64,000 bases of DNA from Thermococcus profundus (GTDB lineage Archaea > Methanobacteriota_B > Thermococci > Thermococcales > Thermococcaceae): NCBI RefSeq assembly GCF_002214585.1, contig NZ_CP014862.1, forward strand, positions 1 to 64,000. The letters run 5' to 3'. Positions within the stretch are counted from its first letter, which is position 1. Every line of letters starts with the position of its first letter. The position numbers and the translations under genes are program-made. Shown piece after piece: positions 46,037 through 54,987 of this stretch. The notes beneath the pieces are model-generated. The model was not told where the DNA came from, did not search any database, and worked only from the letters and a program-made list of their open reading frames with translations.

Positions 46037-47248
46037 TCACCCCACGAACATGAGGACTTCGAATATGATCGCGCTTATTACGGCCGCGACCGGAACCGTA
46101 ACGAACCAGGAGATTATTATGTCCCTAACGATATCCTTGTTTATTGCCTTTACTCCCCTGGCGAGCCCAACGCCTATGACGGCACCAACGACAACGTGGG
46201 TTGTCGAGATTGGAAGCCCCAGCCAGCTCGCCACTAGCACAACGGTGGCGGCGGAGAAATCTATGGTGAAGCCGCGCGTGTTGGTAAGTTCGGTTATTTT
46301 CTTGCCGACGGTCTCCATGACGCGGTAGCCGTAGGTGGCAACTCCAACCGCTATGCCAAGGCCGCCCATTGCCAGGATCCATCTTGGAACAGGAACCTTC
46401 ATCCCGGTCATCCCCATAGTGGCCACGGCGTAAACTGCCGCGACTGGACCTATCGCGTTTGCAACGTCGTTGGCACCGTGGGCAAGGGCTACGTAGCCAG
46501 ATGTTATGACCTGGGCTTTCTTGAATATGGCCTCAACCCCAATGAACGGGTCGCTACTTGGGAAGCGGAGCCTTACGAGGAAGTAGGTTATCGCAAAAAT
46601 CACAATCCCCACGGGAATTCCGTAATGAACTATCCCCACTCTGAGGTCCTTCCCGTGGAGAACCTTCATGTAGAACATGGTCCCAATGACGACGAAGGCC
46701 AGCCCTATCCAGAAGGGGGACCATATTCTCGCACTTCTAACGGGGTCTCTCCGCTCGAAGATGCTCTTCGTGAACGTCTTGAAGACTAGGTAGGCGATTA
46801 TGGCGCCGATTATTGGGGAGAGTATCCAGCTGAGGACGACCTGGGTCATCCGGGTCCAGTTGACTATTGACGCTCCAGCGTAGACTATTCCATAACCCAC
46901 TATCCCACCGATGATCGAATGAGTGGTCGACACGGGAAGGCCGAACTTCGTCGCTATGACCAGCCAGAGGGTCGCGGCCAGCAGAGCGGCCACTGAACCG
47001 TATATCAGAACGTTCGGATCCGCTATCTTGGCGGGGTCTATGATCCCTTTCCGTATAGTCTCGGTAACGCTCTTTCCAAAGAAGTAGGCACCTGTGAACT
47101 CAAGGACTCCAGCTATCACGACAGCCTGCTTCGGAGTTATTGCCTTGGCACCAACCGCGGTGCTCATCGAATTAGCCGCGTCGTTGGCACCTATTGCCCA
47201 GGCCATTGAAAAGCCCACTGCTATCGTCACCAGCAACCATGGGTCCAT
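46037..47248 (-). CDS. pitA: Inorganic phosphate transporter, PiT family
   Basis: A 403-residue membrane protein with the two family signatures: GANDAANSMSTAVGAKAITP at the start and AHGANDVANAIGP in the second half. The halves are inverted duplicates. It brings in phosphate with cations or protons. The ATG at 47248 follows GGTGAGGCTG; an ATG 30 bases earlier lacks this. The DUF47 accessory gene is next in the operon. Confidence 0.93.
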   Translation of the reverse strand: MDPWLLVTIAVGFSMAWAIGANDAANSMSTAVGAKAITPKQAVVIAGVLEFTGAYFFGKSVTETIRKGIIDPAKIADPNVLIYGSVAALLAATLWLVIATKFGLPVSTTHSIIGGIVGYGIVYAGASIVNWTRMTQVVLSWILSPIIGAIIAYLVFKTFTKSIFERRDPVRSARIWSPFWIGLAFVVIGTMFYMKVLHGKDLRVGIVHYGIPVGIVIFAITYFLVRLRFPSSDPFIGVEAIFKKAQVITSGYVALAHGANDVANAIGPVAAVYAVATMGMTGMKVPVPRWILAMGGLGIAVGVATYGYRVMETVGKKITELTNTRGFTIDFSAATVVLVASWLGLPISTTHVVVGAVIGVGLARGVKAINKDIVRDIIISWFVTVPVAAVISAIIFEVLMFVG

Positions 47249-47363
47249 CAGCCTCACCGGAGAAGGCTGAGGGGGCATCTATAAATATCTTGCCGCAGTA
47301 AAATATAGTCAGCAATATAGGACATATAGGGATACATAGAAAATATAGCGGGCAAAGGAAGGA

Positions 47364-48314
47364 TCAGCCCCTAACTACCTGGGTTCCGGTCTTCCCTTCG
47401 AGGGCCTCAACAGCCCTATCGAGGGAGGCTATAACAGCCCTTTCCCCGCCCCACTCGACGAACCTTATCGCCGCTAGAACCTTCGGCCCCATGCTACCCT
47501 TCTTGAAGTGACCCTCCTCATAATAGCGCTTCAGATCCTCAACTGTCACCTCGCCAAGCCACTTCTCGTCGGGTTTCCCGTAGTTCACCGCCGCACCGTT
47601 CACGTCGGTCAGGATCATGAAGATATCCGCGTTGACCTCCTCCGCAAGCCTCTCGCCCGCGAGGTCTTTGTCTATCACAGCCTCAACGCCCTTAAGCTGG
47701 CCTCCCTCCTCGATGACTGGAACGCCTCCACCACCGCTTGCTATCACTATGAACCCCTTTTCCACGAGGTCAACTATGACGGGAGCCTCCACGTGTCCCT
47801 TCGGGTCGGGGCTCGGAACAACGCGCCTCCATCCCCTTCCAGCGTCCTCTATCACCGTCCAGCCCTTCTCCTTCGCAAGCCTTTTCGCCGTTTCCTCGTC
47901 GTAGAAGGGACCTACCGGCTTGCTCGGGTTCTGGAAAGCTGGGTCGTTTTTGTCAACGATGGTCTGGGTAACAATGGTTGCAACGGGCTTTTCAACGCCC
48001 CTCCTCCTGAGCTCGTTTGCTATGGCCTGCTGGATCATGTAACCGATCTGCCCCTGGGTCATGGCCCCGGCAACGTCCATCGGCTGAGCCGGAATTCCAT
48101 GGACGCTCTGCCCGGCGTCCATGTGGAGGAGCAGGGCACCGACCTGCGGTCCGTTGCCGTGGGTAATGACAACCTCGTAATCGTTATCGAGTATTATGTC
48201 AACGATCTGCTTAGCGGTCTTCCGGACGTTCTCCATCTGCTCATCATAGGTCCCCTTCTGTCCTCGCTGGAGTATGGCGTTTCCGCCGAGCGCTATAACC
48301 ACCCTTTTCTTCAT
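47364..48314 (-). CDS. arcC: Carbamate kinase-like carbamoyl phosphate synthetase
   Basis: 316 residues with the amino-acid kinase fold: [35 protein letters not shown] and [13 protein letters not shown]. In Pyrococcus furiosus the homologue makes or uses carbamoyl phosphate with ATP and ammonia, in the direction of synthesis. The ATG at 48314 follows GGAGGTGAGGTTA; an in-frame ATG nine bases earlier is inside that ribosome site. Confidence 0.93.
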   Translation of the reverse strand: MKKRVVIALGGNAILQRGQKGTYDEQMENVRKTAKQIVDIILDNDYEVVITHGNGPQVGALLLHMDAGQSVHGIPAQPMDVAGAMTQGQIGYMIQQAIANELRRRGVEKPVATIVTQTIVDKNDPAFQNPSKPVGPFYDEETAKRLAKEKGWTVIEDAGRGWRRVVPSPDPKGHVEAPVIVDLVEKGFIVIASGGGGVPVIEEGGQLKGVEAVIDKDLAGERLAEEVNADIFMILTDVNGAAVNYGKPDEKWLGEVTVEDLKRYYEEGHFKKGSMGPKVLAAIRFVEWGGERAVIASLDRAVEALEGKTGTQVVRG

Positions 48315-48442
48315 TAACCTCACCTCCCGATGAACAGCTCAGTTTAAGGGCATAAAAACGTTCGTTAGGTGCCTGAGGTGTTCATTAGAAAAAGGTTCGG
48401 TGTAGCCCACACCAGTTTTGCAAATGTAAAGGAGAAGGGCGT

Positions 48443-49705
48443 TCACAGGTACCATTCAGAGAAATTCCCCAATCCCAGTTTCTCAAGGGTTCTCATAACG
48501 CCCAGGGCAATACCTTCGACCTCTATTCCGCCCGGGAGTTTGTAGGCGTCGCCGACGACGTAGACGTTCTCAACCGGAAATTCCTCAACGGCCTGTCCGC
48601 TGGCGACCCTGTTGACGGGGTTCCCGTCGAGATAGGTCTGGATGAGCAGAATCTCTCCCTCTTTGTCAAGGTTTGGGAAGATTCTGTAGATGTCGTCAAT
48701 TCCCTTCTTCTGCTCCGCCTTAACGTTCCGGCTCTGGAGCGCGTGGTGGAGCATTATCAGCGCGTAACCTTCTGGAGCGAGTTCAGGGCTTATCGAGGTC
48801 GGCTCGTTGTAGCCGTTTATCCTCTCCGTGTCGAGGGTGAAGACAACGGTGTTGCCCACCCTTGATCCACCTCTCAGGGCGACGTTGTATTTTATCCCCT
48901 CGCTCGGCTTCAGGGAATCCACTTTTTTGAGGTAGTCGCGGTCGAAGTTTTCTCTGCCTATCAGCCCCACGGTCTCCTTGATTCCGATGTTGGAAATCAG
49001 CACGTCGTACGGAAACTCCTCGCTGTCGGCCGTTAGGACCTTCTTTGCCTCGGCATCAATTTCAACGACCTTCTTCCGCGTCAGAATCTTTCCACCGTTC
49101 TCCACTACAATTCTCGCAAGCTCATCGGTTAGCGCCTTACAGCCGCCCTTCACCAGCCCAGGGCCGCCCCACTTCAGGGCCGCTTTGATCTCCCTAGCCA
49201 GCTCTCCCGCTGGAACGTCGAGGACGCTGTCGGCCCAGCCGAGGAAGCTCTTTATGAAGAGATCCGTGAACTCGTTGTCCCCTATCCTCCCCCGGATCCA
49301 TTCCCTCCCGCTCATCTCTGCCTCTTCTCCCCTCGGAAGCTTGTTTCTCTTTACGTCCGCGAGGAGCTTCATAGCCCTGGCCTTTTCCCTCCAGCCAAGG
49401 TACTTCCAGCCGTCGCGGTAGTGGAGGAGCCTGCCCTCGTAGAATATTATCCCCTTTGGATCCGAGTTCACTATCGTGACGTTCGCACCGAGGAGTTCGA
49501 GTAGGTGCGCCAGTGGCCCGTTCTCTCCGTGAGGAACCATGTGGAAGGCTCCCGTCGAGAGCCCAAAGCCCTTATATTCCAGATTGGTGAAGCGGCCGCC
49601 TGTATAGGGTGCCTTCTCAAGAACCGTGACATCGTAACCGTTCTTGGCCAGAAAGCCAGCCGTCAAAAGTCCACCGATTCCAGAGCCGATTACCACTGCC
49701 CTCAT
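48443..49705 (-). CDS. FAD-dependent oxidoreductase, phytoene dehydrogenase-like
   Basis: 420 residues with the FAD motif AVVIGSGIGGLLTAGFLAKN followed by VLEKAPYTGGRF, the sign of the COG1233 phytoene desaturase/amine oxidase group. The C-terminal FAD region is ENVYVVGDAYKLPGGIEVEG. Thermococcales make no typical carotenoids, so the substrate is open; reduction or saturation of isoprenoid chains is one option. AGGTGG precedes the ATG. Confidence 0.85.
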   Translation of the reverse strand: MRAVVIGSGIGGLLTAGFLAKNGYDVTVLEKAPYTGGRFTNLEYKGFGLSTGAFHMVPHGENGPLAHLLELLGANVTIVNSDPKGIIFYEGRLLHYRDGWKYLGWREKARAMKLLADVKRNKLPRGEEAEMSGREWIRGRIGDNEFTDLFIKSFLGWADSVLDVPAGELAREIKAALKWGGPGLVKGGCKALTDELARIVVENGGKILTRKKVVEIDAEAKKVLTADSEEFPYDVLISNIGIKETVGLIGRENFDRDYLKKVDSLKPSEGIKYNVALRGGSRVGNTVVFTLDTERINGYNEPTSISPELAPEGYALIMLHHALQSRNVKAEQKKGIDDIYRIFPNLDKEGEILLIQTYLDGNPVNRVASGQAVEEFPVENVYVVGDAYKLPGGIEVEGIALGVMRTLEKLGLGNFSEWYL

Positions 49706-49765
49706 TCTACCACCTGGAAGGTCAAAGGATGGGAGAAATATAAGGGTATCGAGAGGTAAAAATAT

Positions 49766-51724
49766 TCAGAGCCTCCACTCCACCCCAAGGGCCTCGCTGT
49801 AGGCATCGAGCACCCTCTCGAGGTACTCCTTTGCGGTACCTACTTTATCTATCTTGAACTTCCCGGCCCAGTGTTCGTTTCCGAACTCCTCGCTTCCCCT
49901 CGCAACGAGGTCGATGACGCGCATGCTGTCCCAGAACACCGGCGTGTAGCCTGCTTTCTTCGCGAACTCTATGAGCCTCTTTATCTGCTTCCTTGCGTGC
50001 TCCTCCATGTCGACGTTCTCACCGTAGGCCTCCATGAAGAGCGCCTTGAGGACTGGCTTCATCCAGCCGCGGTGGAAGCGGCACCAGCCGACGTTGTCGT
50101 ACCAGAACTCCCAGAGGGCGCTCGCGATAATCTTCTGGGCAAGCTCCTCGGGCTCAAGGAAGACGCCGAATTGATAGAAAGTCCAGTAGCGGCCCTGTAT
50201 CGGGAGCGGGATGTAGTTTCCAATCGCCCAGTACATCGTCGGCGTCATCTCACCGTCCTCGCCGAGCGGGGTGAAAACTGCGTAGTCCTTGAAGCTTTCC
50301 CCGTACTTAAGCCTGTCCTTGAACTTCTCGTCGAGGATGACGCTCGCCTTCCTCTTTCCGAGGCCGATTATCTTGGCTATCTCGTTTTCTCCAAAAGCTA
50401 CTCTATGGGCAAGCTCGGCAACCAGCTTAGCGTTCTTCTCGCTCGCTTCGACGGGCCTCTCAATGAGGGCTTCCTTCGTGAAGTCGGGCTTGTCGCTCAG
50501 TCCAACCTCCTCCGGCTTGAGTATGCCGCGGTGGACAAGCTCAAGAACCCACGCCGCAGTTCCGCCGAACTCTATGGCGTCGAAGCCCATCGCATCAACC
50601 GCTGGGACGCTTATATCACTGGCACGGAGGGTTATCACGCCGCTGAGAGGGCCGTTGGCCTCCCTCGGCTCATACTCGATGTGGTGGCCGTTGGCGTACT
50701 TCTTGCATACGACAGGACAGGGCTCACCGCAGTTCGTCCAGTTCTTGGTCTCTATCGCCTCTTTGTTGAAGGGCTCCCAGTAGTGCTTCATTATAGCCTC
50801 GTGGATCTTTATGCGCTCCTCCTTCTCGATGTATGGCATCCCCCAGTTGAGGATCGGAACAAAATCGCCCTCGGCAGGGTAGTTTCCTCCGAAGGTTCCG
50901 CCGGTCTTCAGTTTTGGGTTGTACTTGTACTTGACGGTCTTTTCCGCTATGACGTCGTTGTATGGCTTCTTGTGGACGCCCTCAACGATCCCCTTGGCGG
51001 TTCTGAAGGAGGAGATGTCCTCGCCAGGGAAGGCTCTCTTCCTCGGCTTTCCGCCGAAGATTATGCCGACGACGTTGTGTGCTCTGAGGAGGACGCTTCC
51101 GGAGCCTCCACGAGCGGCCCAGTCCTCGCTTCCCTCGACACGCTTGCCCCTCCTAAGGGTCTGAGAGAATATCGCTCCATAGTTGCTGTTCAGTGCGGCC
51201 GGCCCCACGACGGCAACGCGGTATTCAAAGTCGAATCTCTCACCGAAGGTGTCTATGAGGTACTGGGTAAGGGCGTAGACACCTTCTTCACCTTTGTAAT
51301 CCCGCCATATCTCAATGAGCTTCTCAAGCTCAATCTCATGGAGCTCGACGTTTACATTAGAACCGTCGTTGTAGAGGATGACCACAACCGGCTTTTCTGC
51401 TTTGCCCTCAAAGGTCACAAAGTCAACTCCGACGTTCTTGAAGGCGTAGGCGGCACCGCCCATGGCGGAAGGAAACAGCGTTCCGTAGAGCGGCGAGCGG
51501 AAGAAGAACATGAGCCTGTGCGCTCCAGGAAGGATCGAACCCGAGAAGGGCCCCATACCCATGATCACGACGTTCCTGGGATCATACGGGTCTACACTGT
51601 GAGTGCCGAGGTTCTCGTGGATTTCAATACCGTAGTCGATGACACCGTAAACATCCCCCTTCTCAATTTCTTCGCTTTGGACTTTTCTCTCATCGAGCCT
51701 GAGGTGCAACACCGTGAACTTCAT
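49766..51724 (-). CDS. gor: Glyceraldehyde-3-phosphate:ferredoxin oxidoreductase
   Basis: 652 residues of the tungsten pterin AOR family. It oxidises glyceraldehyde 3-phosphate to 3-phosphoglycerate with ferredoxin in the modified glycolysis of Thermococcales. Iron-sulfur ligands lie in CGEPCPVVC, about residues 290-300; the long divergent N-terminus and length match Pyrococcus GAPOR more than AOR or FOR. The start at 51724 has GGGGGGATAGGT before it. Its promoter carries a Tgr-type operator, which supports the glycolytic role. Confidence 0.9.
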   Translation of the reverse strand: MKFTVLHLRLDERKVQSEEIEKGDVYGVIDYGIEIHENLGTHSVDPYDPRNVVIMGMGPFSGSILPGAHRLMFFFRSPLYGTLFPSAMGGAAYAFKNVGVDFVTFEGKAEKPVVVILYNDGSNVNVELHEIELEKLIEIWRDYKGEEGVYALTQYLIDTFGERFDFEYRVAVVGPAALNSNYGAIFSQTLRRGKRVEGSEDWAARGGSGSVLLRAHNVVGIIFGGKPRKRAFPGEDISSFRTAKGIVEGVHKKPYNDVIAEKTVKYKYNPKLKTGGTFGGNYPAEGDFVPILNWGMPYIEKEERIKIHEAIMKHYWEPFNKEAIETKNWTNCGEPCPVVCKKYANGHHIEYEPREANGPLSGVITLRASDISVPAVDAMGFDAIEFGGTAAWVLELVHRGILKPEEVGLSDKPDFTKEALIERPVEASEKNAKLVAELAHRVAFGENEIAKIIGLGKRKASVILDEKFKDRLKYGESFKDYAVFTPLGEDGEMTPTMYWAIGNYIPLPIQGRYWTFYQFGVFLEPEELAQKIIASALWEFWYDNVGWCRFHRGWMKPVLKALFMEAYGENVDMEEHARKQIKRLIEFAKKAGYTPVFWDSMRVIDLVARGSEEFGNEHWAGKFKIDKVGTAKEYLERVLDAYSEALGVEWRL

Positions 51725-51739
51725 ACCTATCCCCCCATG

Positions 51740-51756
51740 TATCACTCCGAGTGTTA
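51740..51756 (-). promoter_or_regulatory. Thermococcales glycolytic motif over the gor start site
   Basis: TATCAC-TCCGA-GTGTTA, one change from TATCAC-N5-GTGATA. The TATA box TTAAATA (51772-51779, reverse strand) puts transcription near 51750, inside the motif. That is the repressing position known for glycolytic genes under Tgr. Confidence 0.72.
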
Positions 51757-51877
51757 GGTCTTTGTTGAAGAATATTTAAGGCTTCCGATCGGATCCTGCC
51801 TATTAAATAGGCGAAGGGGGTATAAAGCAGTTACCGTTTTAGGAGCCTTCACAAAAATCGAAGGGAGAAAGAGGGCA

Positions 51878-53005
51878 TCACTCGATCTTCTCGAACCTGT
51901 CCTCAAGCCTCTTCAGAACGCCCGGAAGGGTCGTGTACTCCATGTCCTCGAGCGGGAGCCTGTGCGGCTCGAAGGGACCGTGTCTGCGAATGTACTCGGC
52001 TATCTCAACGGCCTTCTGCCTGGCACCGTCGAAAGCTGGATCGTCGAAGAGGTCAACCGGACCAACGAGCTTTCCTTCGGGGCTGATCTGCCAGCCGAGA
52101 GCCACAACCCTCGGCGGGCCGTCAAACCTTGTCGGGTTGGCCTGGTGCATCGGGACGGGCATCACTGGACCGTTGTGTGAACCCCTCATCCAGCCGCTGA
52201 CGAGGTGCGGGAAGGCGAAGGGCTCAAGAACCTCACCGAGGGCGGGAAGACCGCTCTGGGCCCTGACTATCGCTACCGGATCGTCTTTTCCAACGTATTC
52301 GCCGGCTATCTCGTAGAGCTTCTCGGTGCTTACTACCGCAACCGGCTCGTCCTTGGCTATCTTGTGGCCCTCCTTGGGGTAGACCCTCTTGATGACGTAC
52401 CTACTCTTGGCGCCGATGAGCGCAAGGAGGTCGTAGACTTCCTCCGGGGTGTTGAGGATGACGCGCTTGTGCTTGAGGATGTCCCAGACCTCAAAGCGGA
52501 AGCCCATGTGCATGTTCGGATCGATGACAAGGCCGGCGGTGTTGAACGGGTCCGCAAACATCCTGAATATGGGCAGATTGAACGCTCCAGGCTCGGTCTT
52601 GTCCATGTGGAAGGTAACGATCGGCTCGCTCTTCCTGAGGGTTATCTCCATCTCGGCAACTCCCGGTCCCATTCCCCTCACGTTGCCGCTGAAGGCATCC
52701 TTGAGAAGGTCCTGGCCGGCACCGTAGAGGCCAAGCTCCTTGGCGACCTTGGTCGCCTCTTCAAAGGCCTTCCAAGCGAGGCCGTGCACCTCCGGGCTGT
52801 CAACGCCCTTCTTGTGGGTCATGATGAGCTGAAGGTCATCGCCGCAGGTGGCGACGTAGAAGTCGATGAGGGTTCCCTCCTCAACGGCCTTTGAAAGAAC
52901 TTCCTCGGCGGTCTCTACCAGCTGGGGATGAACCCTTGAGTGCCCCGGCCAACCGCCGATGTCCGCCTTGATAACACTGATGGTAACTTTATCTCCAACT
53001 GCCAT
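51878..53005 (-). CDS. fbp: Fructose-1,6-bisphosphatase, archaeal class V
   Basis: The 375-residue bifunctional aldolase/phosphatase-type or FBPase V enzyme of gluconeogenesis. KADIGGWPGHSRVHPQL at the start holds metal ligands; later regions are YGAGQDLLKDAFSGN, FHMDKTEPGAFNLP and GWMRGSHNGP. It makes fructose 6-phosphate from the bisphosphate. The ATG at 53005 follows GGTGG by five bases. A Tgr-type operator lies upstream of its TATA box. Confidence 0.95.
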   Translation of the reverse strand: MAVGDKVTISVIKADIGGWPGHSRVHPQLVETAEEVLSKAVEEGTLIDFYVATCGDDLQLIMTHKKGVDSPEVHGLAWKAFEEATKVAKELGLYGAGQDLLKDAFSGNVRGMGPGVAEMEITLRKSEPIVTFHMDKTEPGAFNLPIFRMFADPFNTAGLVIDPNMHMGFRFEVWDILKHKRVILNTPEEVYDLLALIGAKSRYVIKRVYPKEGHKIAKDEPVAVVSTEKLYEIAGEYVGKDDPVAIVRAQSGLPALGEVLEPFAFPHLVSGWMRGSHNGPVMPVPMHQANPTRFDGPPRVVALGWQISPEGKLVGPVDLFDDPAFDGARQKAVEIAEYIRRHGPFEPHRLPLEDMEYTTLPGVLKRLEDRFEKIE

Positions 53006-53052
53006 GGCAACCACCGGTACCCTTAACCACTTTCATGCTTATAAAACGTTAA

Positions 53053-53069
53053 TATCACCGTCGATGATA
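53053..53069 (-). promoter_or_regulatory. Thermococcales glycolytic motif upstream of the fbp promoter
   Basis: TATCAC-CGTCG-ATGATA, one change from the consensus. The fbp TATA box is TTTTATAA at 53039-53046 (reverse strand), so the motif lies just upstream of it. This is the activating position known for gluconeogenic genes under Tgr, the reverse of the tpiA and gor layout. Confidence 0.75.
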
Positions 53070-53125
53070 CACAAAAAGGAGTCAAAATTCGATGGTTCTA
53101 ACGCGGGAGAAGGAAAAAGAAAGAC

Positions 53126-53362
53126 TCACTCACAAATATCGGTCCAGCCAAACTCCTCCTTTGCGACTTTGATGAGGTTTTTGAGCTCTTCCCTCTTGAT
53201 GTTGACACTTGAGCTCGCTCCGACGAGGGCGATGATGCCGTGAACCTCCTCCTGTATCTGGATGACATCGTCATGAACCTTGAGAACCCTGAGCTCCCTC
53301 CTGGCGGTCTCATCCTCGCTTATCCTGAACTTGTCCTTTCCGATAACGACGGGCTCCTCCAT
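53126..53362 (-). CDS. Small conserved hypothetical protein
   Basis: 78 residues, soluble, strand-rich at the N-terminus (MEEPVVIGKDKFRISEDE) and helical at the C-terminus (REELKNLIKVAKEEF). It ends in WTDICE. No family recognised. The start at 53362 has GGGGTG seven bases upstream; an ATG three codons earlier is possible. A TTTATTAAC element near 53400 is the likely promoter. Confidence 0.65.
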   Translation of the reverse strand: MEEPVVIGKDKFRISEDETARRELRVLKVHDDVIQIQEEVHGIIALVGASSSVNIKREELKNLIKVAKEEFGWTDICE

Positions 53363-53457
53363 GGCAGACACCCCGTAACATTTTTGTAAGTGGAAGTTAA
53401 TAAAACTTCCGCTAGCACAAAGCTTATAAACCTCCCGTTGCTAAGCTAAAGCCGGAC

Positions 53458-53597
53458 GGGGGCGTGGTGTAGCCTGGTCCATCATCGCGGGCTCCAGAGG
53501 TATGAGGACTTGCGGGTTTGCTGATAGGGGATGAGCCTTTGGAGCTCTGACCCGGAGAAACCCGCGGACCGGGGTTCAAATCCCCGCGCCCCCACCA
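53458..53597 (+). tRNA. tRNA-Trp (CCA) with intron
   Basis: Exons 53458-53497 and 53560-53597. Acceptor GGGGGCG/CGCCCCC, anticodon stem GCGGG/CCCGC, spliced loop CTCCAGA with anticodon CCA at 53494-53496, T arm CCGGGG-TTCAAAT-CCCCG-like, encoded CCA at the end. The intron (53498-53559, 62 bases) is bounded by a textbook bulge-helix-bulge: CTCC/GGAG central helix, three-base bulges AGA and AAA, and GGT/ACC beyond. Confidence 0.96.
53498..53559 (+). ncRNA. C/D box guide RNA within the tRNA-Trp intron
   Basis: C box ATGAGGA 53502-53508, D' CTGA 53521-53524, C' GGGATGA 53528-53534, D CTGA 53547-53550; both guides are 12 bases. The D guide pairs with GCTCCA of the anticodon loop and places C34 opposite its fifth base; the D' guide pairs with AAACCCGC of exon 2 in the precursor and places C39 there. 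This agrees with known 2'-O-methylation of positions 34 and 39 directed by this intron in Euryarchaeota. Confidence 0.92.
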
Positions 53598-53691
53598 TTA
53601 CAGCCCTTTCTTACGAAAGCGCTGGCGGAAAGCTGGTATGCTTTTTAGATATGCCTGTTTTTGAAGGGTTTACTAACCAATCTGATGATTT

Positions 53692-53742
53692 AGCAGGATT
53701 TTCTCCCCATATAGTGCCCGAAGGGCACTAAAAAAAGAAAGT
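53692..53742 (+). repeat. Hairpin repeat family, copy 2
   Basis: AGGATTTTCTCCCCATA, then TAGTGCCC-GAA-GGGCACTA (53712-53730), then AAAAAAGAAAG. Outer stem bases differ from the other copies but still pair. Confidence 0.65.
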
Positions 53743-53850
53743 CAAAATCACAATTGGCTGAGAGATTTAGAGTTAAACCCGCGTGAGGTTGTCTTTTTAA
53801 GAGCATACGCTCATCAAAGGGCAAGTTTAAACAGAGGGGCAATTTTTGGT

Positions 53851-53871
53851 CAAGCTTTTCCTAAAAGCTTG
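53851..53871. repeat. Palindrome, AAGCTTTT type
   Basis: CAAGCTTTT-CCT-AAAAGCTTG, a perfect nine-base stem, preceded by TTTTGGT. It is a variant of the CAAACTTTTGC palindromes near tRNA-Val and tRNA-Leu; a further imperfect copy (AAAGCTTTTTCCAAAAGCTTC) is at 54080-54100. Confidence 0.65.
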
Positions 53872-53952
53872 CTGGCGAAAAGTTTTATCAAAGAAGGAAT
53901 GTCCTTTTAAACTGTCGAGTTTTAGTATTCTCCTACTTCATTGGCAGTTTTC

Positions 53953-54000
53953 AAGGGGTTTGCTCGCAATATAACGCCCGAAGGGGCGTTAAAAAGAAGA
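53953..54000 (+). repeat. Hairpin repeat family, copy 3
   Basis: AAGGGGTTTGCTCGCAATA, then TAACGCCC-GAAG-GGGCGTTA (53972-53991), then AAAAGAAG. It matches copies 1 and 2 in block order and in the 5' flank. Confidence 0.65.
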
Positions 54001-54108
54001 AAACCCGCACTCCTCTGCGCATCTATCAAGAGAATCTAACCGCATCAAGCCAATTCTCGAGGACATTCGAACTTTTGGTAAAGCTTTTTCCAAAAGCTTC
54101 CTGCGCGA

Positions 54109-54129
54109 CGTTGAAGCTTTGCTTCAACG
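54109..54129. repeat. Palindrome CGTTGAAGC type
   Basis: CGTTGAAGC-TTT-GCTTCAACG, a perfect nine-base stem, 24 bases before the TTTGATCAAG block at 54153-54179. Confidence 0.65.
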
Positions 54130-54255
54130 CACGGAACGACAGCCCCGTTGAGTTTGATCAAGTTTGTGGTTCGTTCTAGCCCACAATTTCAGCCAATTTC
54201 AAATCTCTTAGGCAATTGCCGATAGGTTTATAACCCAAGAGCGATAGTTTTGAAC

Positions 54256-54987
54256 ATGCTGGAGAAGGAAAAGGAAGCCCTAGCAAGGAGAATAGCGGGA
54301 GAGATAACCCTCTCCTCCGATCCAGGAAAGACCATGAGGAAGTGGCGTGAGATCTTTGGGATAAGCCAGACGGAGCTCGCCGAACACCTCGGCGTTTCTT
54401 CTTCGGTCATAAGCGACTATGAGGGCGGGCGGAGAAAGAGCCCAGGGGCAGCTACCATCAAGAAATTCGTTGAGGCCCTCCTTGAGATAGACGAAGAGAG
54501 GGGCGGAAACGTCATAAAAGCGTTCAGCAGAACCATAGGTGTAGAACTGCCGACCTCAGCGATACTCGACATTAGAGAATTCGCGATCCCCATCACAATC
54601 GCGGAGCTGGTAAACGCCGTTAAAGGTGAGGTAGCGGCCAGTAAGGAGGCACTCAACAGACGCATTTACGGCTACACCGTGGTCGACAGCATACAGGCCA
54701 TACTTGAGATGTCGTCCGAGGAGTTCCTAAGGCTCTACGGCTGGACCACTGAGAGGGCACTCGTGTTCACGAAGGTAAGCACCGGAAGGAGCCCGATGAT
54801 AGCCGTCCGCGTCCAGGGACTCAAGCCCGCCGTCGTTGTCCTCCATGGCGTCAAGAAGCTCGACGAGCTGGCCGTTAAGCTGGCTGAGAAGGAGAAGATA
54901 CCCCTTGTGATCTCCCACGCCGAAAACGAGACCGAGCTGATAAACAGCCTCAGGGCACTCGTGGAAAAAACGGAGAAGGAATCTTAA
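54256..54987 (+). CDS. Transcriptional regulator with Cro/CI-type helix-turn-helix
   Basis: About 243 residues. The helix-turn-helix lies near 30-65 (FGISQTELAEHLGVSSSVIS, DYEGGRRKSP). A C-terminal ligand-type domain of about 150 residues follows, with ILDIREFAIPITIAELVNAV. This layout is the COG1709 archaeal regulator group; effector unknown. TTTATAA at 54224-54230 is about 25 bases before 54251, and no ribosome site is seen, so the message may be leaderless. It converges with the next gene, sharing four bases. Confidence 0.87.
   Translation: MLEKEKEALARRIAGEITLSSDPGKTMRKWREIFGISQTELAEHLGVSSSVISDYEGGRRKSPGAATIKKFVEALLEIDEERGGNVIKAFSRTIGVELPTSAILDIREFAIPITIAELVNAVKGEVAASKEALNRRIYGYTVVDSIQAILEMSSEEFLRLYGWTTERALVFTKVSTGRSPMIAVRVQGLKPAVVVLHGVKKLDELAVKLAEKEKIPLVISHAENETELINSLRALVEKTEKES

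Larger units (their letters stand above)
53598..54255. other. Gene-free repeat region after tRNA-Trp
   Basis: About 650 bases without a supported gene. It contains two copies of a hairpin repeat (53692 and 53953), several perfect palindromes (53851, 54109) and the block TTTGATCAAGTTTGTGGTT shared with the tRNA-Val/tRNA-Leu spacer. Short ORFs are broken and lack ribosome sites. The right end holds the TTTATAA promoter of the next regulator. Confidence 0.7.

Noticed and set aside
49871-51757. 628-residue open frame on the plus strand
   Set aside because: It is the exact shadow of the gor gene, with no ribosome site and no family features; long antisense frames are common in this codon-biased DNA.
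26626-54180. Possible CRISPR array or spacer-repeat unit near the tRNA genes
   Set aside because: Repeats are few, of different lengths, palindromic and not evenly spaced, and no cas gene is in the window.
53598-54255. A mobile element or pseudogene after tRNA-Trp
   Set aside because: No transposase or integrase remnant, target duplication or tRNA 3' copy could be recognised.
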